DNA of 23,037 nt from Candolleomyces eurysporus (lineage: Eukaryota > Basidiomycota > Agaricomycetes > Agaricales > Psathyrellaceae): assembly GCA_027579435.1 (NCBI GenBank), contig JANBPK010001149.1, forward strand, positions 1 to 23,037, given 5' to 3'. Position 1 is the first letter of the stretch; each line of letters begins with the position of its first letter. Below are positions 17,440 through 23,037 of the stretch, one piece after another. The notes beneath the pieces are model-generated. The model ran no database searches and was not told the DNA's origin. It was given only the letters and a program-made list of their open reading frames with translations. Position numbers and translations under genes: made by a program.

Positions 17440-18579
17440 TTACTCATTCGCGGTTCGCGAACTTTCAGGCATGCCTCTAAACGCTAAGTCTTCCATGTCT
17501 CCATCGTCCTTTGATTCCTTCATCTCGCGAAGTGACTTTGCGGAGATGTCGATAAATTCATGAATGTTAGGAGGGAGCTCAATCTTCTTTCTGGCATGGT
17601 AAGGGATAACTCTGAATGCTGCTGAAGGCGACTGCAAAACCGCGCCATCCAGTTCAGCCAAGATGTAGGCTCCTCCCTTATTTCTAGACACCACTACCAG
17701 AGGACCGAGATACCTTGGCTTCATCTTCTTATCTAGGCTTTTCTCTATGCTTGTATTCCTTAGCAGTACCAAATCTCCCCTCTTGAAGCGATAGTCTTTG
17801 ATCACTGCGGCATGCTCTTTCTCATACTTCGCGACCCTGTCGCGTTTTTCCTTGTCTACCTTCCTCCTCATTTCTTCAACTAAGTCACGATGCTTTGCTA
17901 AGGCTTTGGCCCGTTGGCCAATGAGTTCCTCAGTCGTAAGGGGACCGCTAGGTGGTTCTACTAACCAAGTGGCTTCCTGAATGTCTAGAGGTACCACTGG
18001 TTCAGCTCCCGTTACAATAAAGAACGGAGAAACACCAAAGCGTCTTCGCGAAGTAATTCGGTCTGCCCATAATACATGAGGGAAGTACCAGAACCACTGA
18101 CTCGTCTTTGCCCCTGTGGCTTTGAACAGCATGTCCCGAAGGTCATAGTGAGGCCTCTCTATCCGCCCGTTGGCTTGAGAGTTGTAGGGTGATATCTTAA
18201 TCCCTTTAATGCCATATTTCTTTGTGAGCCATGCAGTTGCCTTCTCGAAGGACCCCCCATTGTCCATTACAATTTCTCGCATGCAACCCCAGCGCATTAT
18301 TATCTCAAGCAGCCATGCTCCAATTGCGGCGCCATTGTCTTCGCGAAGCGGTCTGCCTTCTGCCCAGCTCGTCAATGCACAACGACCATGAACTATATAC
18401 TTGCAGCCATTACTAGCAGGTGTCATATGCAAGACATCTGCATGCAACACTTGGAAAATTGAAGGGGTCTCTGTAACCCATGGCGGAATCTTCAGGAGCA
18501 TCTTTGTACGCAACTGGCATACATGGCATGTTCTGCAATACCAGGTGACGTCTCCTTCTAAGTCTGGCCACCAGAATCC
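17440..18579 (-). pseudogene. pol: Integrase of copy 2, catalytic and C-terminal parts
   Basis: The open frame resumes after a 28-nt net insertion and carries the catalytic core: Asp in HADVLHM, Asp in VMDNGG (Thr to Met next to it compared with copy 1) and Glu in GRIERPH about 34 residues on. A GPY/F-like module RYLGPLVVV follows. The C-terminus ends at TAA 17440-17442. The HHCC half lies upstream in another frame. Copy 1 keeps the same region uninterrupted, so this break is specific to copy 2. Confidence 0.8.
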
Positions 18580-18607
18580 AACGTCTATTAAATAAATAAA
18601 AAGTCCT
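18577..18607. other. Short AT-rich insertion in integrase, copy 2
   Basis: Thirty-one nt replace three nt of copy 1 between shared CCAGAA and CTTCGCTAAG. The middle is an AT run with repeated AAT. The net +28 nt shifts the frame within the HHCC domain. No target duplication is evident, so it looks like filler DNA from repair rather than a mobile element. Confidence 0.7.
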
Positions 18608-20254
18608 CTTCGCTAAGAACTGGGTCGTCGCCCAAGCTCCTCTATGTCCCAAAGCATCGTGAGCAGATCTCATCATGTACATCCTGTGTTCCTTCGCGAC
18701 TACGATCTGAGGGAAACCAGCTTGTCGACGGTACAACTTATTTTCCCTTTCGTAGAAATGGCTACATTCGCGAACCCACTTTCCAAAGTCCTTGGGTTCA
18801 ATTCCCTCAGGTCTTGAGAGCGGCCCTTGCAACCACTTCTGTATCTTAGGAAGTCATTCATCCAACTTTCTGGCCCAGTTTGCCCTTCTCTCCTCATCGT
18901 ATTCTTCAATAGTGTCCGGGTCTTCCTTTAGACTCAGGTCTGGAAGCATCTCGACGTTCACCATTTGTTGCCTCTCAGTCTTCCCCGCTTCGCGAACTCT
19001 GTTCTCCAAGATCAAGAGTTGCAAAAGTTCATTGTCAAAGAGTTCTAATTCAAGGTCTCTTCGCGAAGCTAGTGACGTTTGCGCATAACCTCCTCTCGTG
19101 TCTATTTCTCTCTTAAATTCTTCAAAGTCCAAAGGCTCAGGATCCTCTTCGTGAGGCTTGGTATATCCTCTGAGACCGTCATGATCCTCATAGGAGTGGT
19201 CCCAAGGTTTTGAATCTGGATCTCCTGGCTGCTTTATCCTTCTTGAAAGACCATCCGCTGCAAAGGTCTTTCCTGCTACATGTCTTAATTCGAAATGATA
19301 CATCAAAATCTGCTCTATCCATCTGTTGATTGTACAGTTGGGTCCATCTTCAGGGTTGTTAAGCATCCCCTTAATGTACTGAGCATCCGTCTCCACTACC
19401 AATCGTCGACAGCCAATCAACCAATATTTGTTCTCATCAAGAGCACGCATCAAACCAAAGAGTTCGCGTTTTGGTTGTGAATAACGAGCTTCGCAAGGCG
19501 TCAGCAGGGTTGACCCGAAACGAGCGTACCACCACTTCTTGAAGTCCTCTGCGTCTTGTTGGCTGATATACCATCCGATGGCAATATAGGAGGTATCTAC
19601 TGAGAGTTTAATCTCAGTATCGATGTCATAATCAAGCGATCGCAAGCACGGCGCTTCGCAAACTGCTTTCTTCAAGTCCTCCATAGCTAACTCTTGTTCC
19701 TCCTCCCATTTGAAGTGTGTTTCTTTTCGTGTCAAGCGCTGAATGGGTTCTGCTCGCTTTGCAAAGTCTTTAATAAAGATTCGGAAGGTTCCAATGGTTC
19801 CTAAAAAGGATCTCACATCAGACACAGACATACATGGCCCCCATCGTTGTATGACTTCAACACGTTCGGGAATTGGCTTCCTTCCTTCGTAAGTGCATAA
19901 GTGGCCTACCACTACAAACTCTTCCGCGCAAAGAACCAACTTCTTTCCTGAGAAGGTTCCTCCACAATACTTCATGCGCTGGACCACTCGATTTAAGTTC
20001 TCGAAGTGTTCCCAGACAAACCTTCGGATTCCTGAATTCTCTGGAATCGTCTCAAAACCACCATCCTTGGTTTCATACCAAGTCCTCGGACCTCCAACTG
20101 GTACATCATCGAGAAACGGCCAAGTTACTTCGGGAATCTCTGGCTGCAAAATGTGGGTAACATCGTCATGAAAAATGGGTACGGAATTGGTCCATCCCAT
20201 CGGTAAAGTCACGAGCCTCATCGCGCCAAAAGGCGTCTGAAAAGTTGTTAAGTC
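18608..20254 (-). pseudogene. pol: Pol copy 2: RT palm, RNase H and integrase zinc region
   Basis: The frame carries RT motifs LPMGWTNS and the catalytic FLDDV, intact here. RNase H follows with SVDTSY, the catalytic Glu in KRELFG, the Asp in VETDAQY and ADGLSRR. A TGA at 18854-18856 (CGA in copy 1) then cuts the frame before the integrase HHCC region (HDALGH, CHLVLQNMPC out of frame). RNase H would remove template RNA after reverse transcription. Copy 2 is the better reference for RT and RNase H active sites, and copy 1 for integrase. Confidence 0.82.
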
Positions 20255-21277
20255 TCAAGACTCAGGAGCTAGAAGTCGCTCATCATAGCCGACATATAAA
20301 TCTAGACATCCTCCGCATGCGCGACCTGCGAATTTGGCAGCTAAGTCCTCTGTAGCAGGTGGAACTCCTGAATGCGCAATAGTGACCTTGTTTAGAGGTT
20401 CGAGACTATGCACAATTTGCAAGCTCTCGCCGTCTTTCTTCAACACGCAGAACCATCTCGATCTATAGGAAGAATTCGAGGGTTCATAAACTCCCGCCTC
20501 AATCTTGTTTCTGATCAACTCGCAAATTCTATCATAAAGTCCAGGTGGCACTGGTCTATTCTTAAGTACCCAAGGAATGTGCGCGACCATTGGAATGACG
20601 ATAGGGGGAAAGTATTCAGGTTTGAAACTCCCTCTTTCCGTATCATCCCAAGCGAAGGCCGTATTATGGATGCCTACAAATTCATGAAGCAGCTTTCTTT
20701 CCTCAGGCCACAAAAAGGGACCTTGGTGAAGTTTGTCCATTGCTTTCTTACGCTCTTCCGTGTATCTTCCAGTAGGTACAAACTCCTGGGGGTGTGTTGG
20801 AAGCTGCGGAAGGTCAGCCAAAGGGTCACCCTGGATCTCGCGAACTATTCTGAACTTTTCATCAAGATTCCCGAGCACTGGCTTCACCTTATCCGCCACT
20901 TTCATGTATTTAGTCCCAGTAGAGACGCCTTTCATCTTTGCCTTCGCCTTTTTATCCTGAGACGAGCCGGTTGGGGCAGTATTAGGGCTAGCCTCTTGCT
21001 GCTGGAAGACTACGGTCGGGTCCGCGACCTCTTCTCGAACTTCACAAAGATACGTTTGTAAGCACGAACTCGCTAACTCCTTTTCCTCTGTGTCTAACTC
21101 CATTCCTTGCATCGCCATTTGAACATATGCTAACTGCAACTCTTTTTGTGTAAATGTATGATTTTCTGCTGTAAACATGTGGGTAAAGGACATCTCGCCT
21201 GTTACTTCATCTTGCTCGAGGACGAGTCCCACTTCTCCTTGATCCTCACGAATCAAATCCTCAAGGCTCGAAAATTT
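20255..21277 (-). pseudogene. pol: Pol copy 2: N-terminal RT
   Basis: This frame starts within the slippery site and has no conventional ATG (TTG where copy 1 has ATG). It holds an acidic linker, then the RT fingers (RWFCVLKKDG) and the first catalytic region CLDLYVGYD. It ends at TGA 20255-20257, which is CGA in copy 1. Here the TTTG deleted in copy 1 is present, so the catalytic Asp is in frame. Confidence 0.8.
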
Positions 21278-22584
21278 CGCTCCTCCTGATTCCAAAGTTC
21301 TTTTTGTATATGAGGCGGCGGTTTTCCCTTCGCGAACGTAGGAATAGTAAGCCGTTTGCCAGTATTGGGGTCCTTCAAGGTTAAGAACTGATCCCCATTG
21401 GTCTTGTTCGAGACTTCGCTGCTCATCGCGACGTCAAAAGGTCTACCCAGCAGAACGCTGTAAGCAGGTCGTCGAATGATATGTAATTGAATGTAGGCCA
21501 ACACGCCTCCAAAATCGAACTCGACGTTCTTCGTGAGGCCCAGCGTCTTCTCGACAGTCCGATTTGCCGACTGGAGATGGATGACGATATCTGGGTCCCA
21601 TGCAATACCCAGGTTTCGAGCTACGTCTGCATCCATTGAACAAATTTGAGATCCAGTATCTAGAAGAACTTCTGCTCGCGCAGATTTATGGATCAACGGG
21701 AATACTGTTCTAAGAGCAACAGATTCTCGAGCTACAAGAATAGGACGGGGCTCTTCCCCTTCAGCAAGCGAGTGAAGATACTGCTCAACTGGGTCTGTCA
21801 TCACGAACGCGCCATCTGGAATTCCAGGCAAGTCTTTAGCACAAAAGACTTCTGCGCGAGGCAAATCTTCCAACTGCACAAAAGTGTTCACGACAACTGG
21901 TTCAGGTTCTGGATCAAGTTCCCGAACTTCAGTGTCCTCTTCGCGAATCTCATCGTTGTCTAAGAGGTTCAAGAACTGAACAATCTTCTCCTCCTGACTC
22001 TGTGAGACCAAATCAATAAGTGACATAATCTGGTACTCCAAATCCGACGCTTTTCCTTCTTCACGAGCCACTTTTCTGCGTGTGATCAACTTCTTTAAGT
22101 ACTCCCTGGCAGGAGCAGAAACACTAGCCAGATCTTTTAAGCTCGTAGTGAACTTGGTATTGATCAGCTCCTCTACAATTCTTCTCAACGCTTCTTCATC
22201 TTCGATAGGTGCACGATTTCGATATGAATGGTTTTTCTCGAGTACGGGAAGGGGACTTGAAGTAGGCCTAGTGGTCCTGGCCTCTTCGCGAAGTTGTTCT
22301 CCAAAAGGAGCGAGCGGCTTTGTTCTCAGCGGCGGCACCATGACGAAGGGTCTTTCTGGTAACTTCTTCTTGGGCTGCTCCACTACCGGCTCTCTGAAAC
22401 GAACTCCTTTTCCAGACTTCTCAATTGCCTCCCCCACAGACTCTTTTCTTGTTTTCTTCTCGACGATTTCTTCTTCTTCAGACTCGCTTTCTATAGTTAC
22501 AGGGTTGGGTTTTCTTCGAGTGGCCTCCGGAACCTGCTTGCCGTGACCAACCGGGGTTTTTTCGCGTGGCAGAGGTGTCCTTCC
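21253..22584 (-). CDS. pro: Protease ORF of copy 2
   Basis: The open frame runs directly from the gag stop (TGA 22585-22587) in the same frame as gag, to its own TGA at 21253-21255. The first 150 or so residues are charged and low in complexity. The aspartic protease has VLLDTGSQ with flanking CSMDADVARNLG and, about 70 residues later, VLLGRPF, as in retropepsins. No ATG lies near the start; expression by readthrough of the UGA would explain this. The end overlaps the RT frame by the slippery heptamer at 21271-21277, which suggests a Gag-Pro-Pol layout with RT made by -1 frameshifting. This copy is intact across protease. Confidence 0.78.
   Translation of the reverse strand, partial: GRTPLPREKTPVGHGKQVPEATRRKPNPVTIESESEEEEIVEKKTRKESVGEAIEKSGKGVRFREPVVEQPKKKLPERPFVMVPPLRTKPLAPFGEQLREEARTTRPTSSPLPVLEKNHSYRNRAPIEDEEALRRIVEELINTKFTTSLKDLASVSAPAREYLKKLITRRKVAREEGKASDLEYQIMSLIDLVSQSQEEKIVQFLNLLDNDEIREEDTEVRELDPEPEPVVVNTFVQLEDLPRAEVFCAKDLPGIPDGAFVMTDPVEQYLHSLAEGEEPRPILVARESVALRTVFPLIHKSARAEVLLDTGSQICSMDADVARNLGIAWDPDIVIHLQSANRTVEKTLGLTKNVEFDFGGVLAYIQLHIIRRPAYSVLLGRPFDVAMSSEVSNKTNGDQFLTLKDPNTGKRLTIPTFAKGKPPPHIQKELWNQEERNFRALRI
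21271..21277 (-). promoter_or_regulatory. Candidate -1 ribosomal frameshift site, copy 2
   Basis: A AAT TTT is in register with the protease codons (CGA AAT TTT) and leads into the RT frame. Five nt later CTTGAGGA (21265-21258) can pair with TCCTCGAG (21222-21215), with one G-U pair where copy 1 has a Watson-Crick pair. Confidence 0.55.
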
Positions 22585-23037
22585 TCAGTCCTCTTGAAAA
22601 TCCTCATCGAAAGAGCTAGGAGTGGTTTGTGTAGTAACAAACTGGCTCCTCCCCTTGAGGTCATCCAAAGTCTCCACCATCTGAGACATTACCCTGCTCA
22701 TACGTTCTTGTTCGCGACGAATTTGATTTAAACCAGAGTCGCGCTCCGGTTCCTGATTTTGGACGAACTGTTGCGTCCGAGGTGGCAAAGGAGTTCGCGA
22801 AGACGATGGTTTGTTCGCGAGGCTCTTGATAGCAGCCTGCAATTGTCGGAACTCTTCACGAGTTACCGATTCCGCTTCTGGGGCATAGTTATAGTTGAAC
22901 TGCTGCCTGGAATATTCGTCTTCATCGTACATTCCCTGCATATTCTGCACTGCTCCAGTCACATATTTGTCCACATATTCGCGCATGCTTTCTTTCTCGT
23001 TCTGAACGAGGCGCCTTCCATCAGAAGTGAATAGACC
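22585..23037 (-). CDS. gag: Gag copy 2, C-terminal tail (runs off the window)
   Basis: Partial frame, open to the window edge, matching 8855-9307 of copy 1. It holds the segment after the zinc knuckle: NEKESMREYVDKYVTG, a Tyr/Asn-rich part, a Ser/Pro/Gln-rich linker and a possible coiled coil (RREQERMSRVMSQMVETL). It ends FQED then TGA followed by GGAAGG. The stop is at the identical site in copy 1. Confidence 0.75.
   Translation of the reverse strand, partial: GLFTSDGRRLVQNEKESMREYVDKYVTGAVQNMQGMYDEDEYSRQQFNYNYAPEAESVTREEFRQLQAAIKSLANKPSSSRTPLPPRTQQFVQNQEPERDSGLNQIRREQERMSRVMSQMVETLDDLKGRSQFVTTQTTPSSFDEDFQED

Larger units (their letters stand above)
10950..23037 (-). mobile_element. Ty3/Gypsy-type LTR retrotransposon, copy 2 (right end outside window)
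   Basis: This is a second copy of the same element in the same orientation. From left to right it holds the shared LTR, the polypurine tract, gene A (+), gene B (+), then pol and part of gag on the minus strand; the 5' part of gag and its 5' LTR lie beyond 23037. Pol is nearly identical to copy 1 by eye. It lacks the solo LTR and keeps all of gene A, so it shows the ancestral layout. Pol is broken by TGA at 20255-20257, TGA at 18854-18856 and a 28-nt net insertion at 18577-18607. Both nonsense codons are CGA in copy 1, which fits C-to-T change at CpG. Confidence 0.85.

Noticed and set aside
1..23037. CRISPR array, rRNA or tRNA genes
   Set aside because: No regularly spaced repeats and no cloverleaf or rRNA-like stretches are seen; the context is fungal retrotransposon DNA.

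Overview
The window is almost entirely retrotransposon DNA from a fungal genome. Three things point to a fungus: 50-84 nt GT-AG introns in the plus-strand genes, a Ty3/Gypsy (Metaviridae-type) gag-pol, and heavy CpG-type decay. A basidiomycete, probably an Agaricomycete, is my best guess, but it rests on the style of the Gypsy proteins and I cannot name a species. No ordinary host gene is recognisable.

Layout. Two copies of one large element lie head to tail, with gag-pol on the minus strand. Copy 1 covers about 1-12301 and copy 2 about 10950-23037. They appear to share one 1352-bp LTR (10950-12301). On the minus strand this LTR begins TGATG, ends CATCA, is followed by a primer-binding-site-like sequence and is preceded by a polypurine tract. 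A complete unit would be about 15 kb, very long for Ty3/Gypsy. Read on the minus strand it is LTR, PBS, gag, protease, RT-RNase H-integrase, a first polypurine-like module, two antisense genes, a second polypurine tract, LTR.

The antisense cargo is the main novelty. Gene A (12700-14911) and gene B (861-2192 and 15817-17147) run on the plus strand, opposite to gag-pol, and each has four or five spliceosomal introns. Introns in antisense cargo would not be removed from the genomic RNA, so they can survive retrotransposition. Gene A encodes an acidic and basic protein with a compact cysteine cluster. Gene B encodes a 365-residue protein with a SUMO-interaction-like motif and a helical C-terminus. 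I do not recognise a named family for either. Between gene B and integrase the two sets of genes converge.

Expression of gag-pol seems to need two recoding events. An in-frame UGA separates gag from protease in both copies (a 1-nt deletion puts copy 1 out of frame just after it). A canonical A AAU UUU slippery heptamer with a downstream stem lies where the protease frame ends and the RT frame takes over in both copies.

Both copies are dead. Copy 1 has a 1252-bp solo LTR of another family inside protease (6542-7793), a stop in gag, small frameshifts in RT, loss of an RNase H catalytic Glu and a 1250-bp deletion of gene A. Copy 2 has two CGA-to-TGA nonsense changes and a 28-nt insertion in integrase.

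A second genome-scale signal is the palindrome TTCGCGAA. I count 26 exact copies by eye against about 0.35 expected, plus many one-step CpG-decayed variants. They occur in coding DNA in all three frames, in the LTR, upstream of a TATA box and at intron ends. The inserted solo LTR lacks it and is instead dense in its own word, GCGGCTTGA. Scattered N bases at 1443-1905 and 10039-10617 look like collapsed repeat variants in the assembly.
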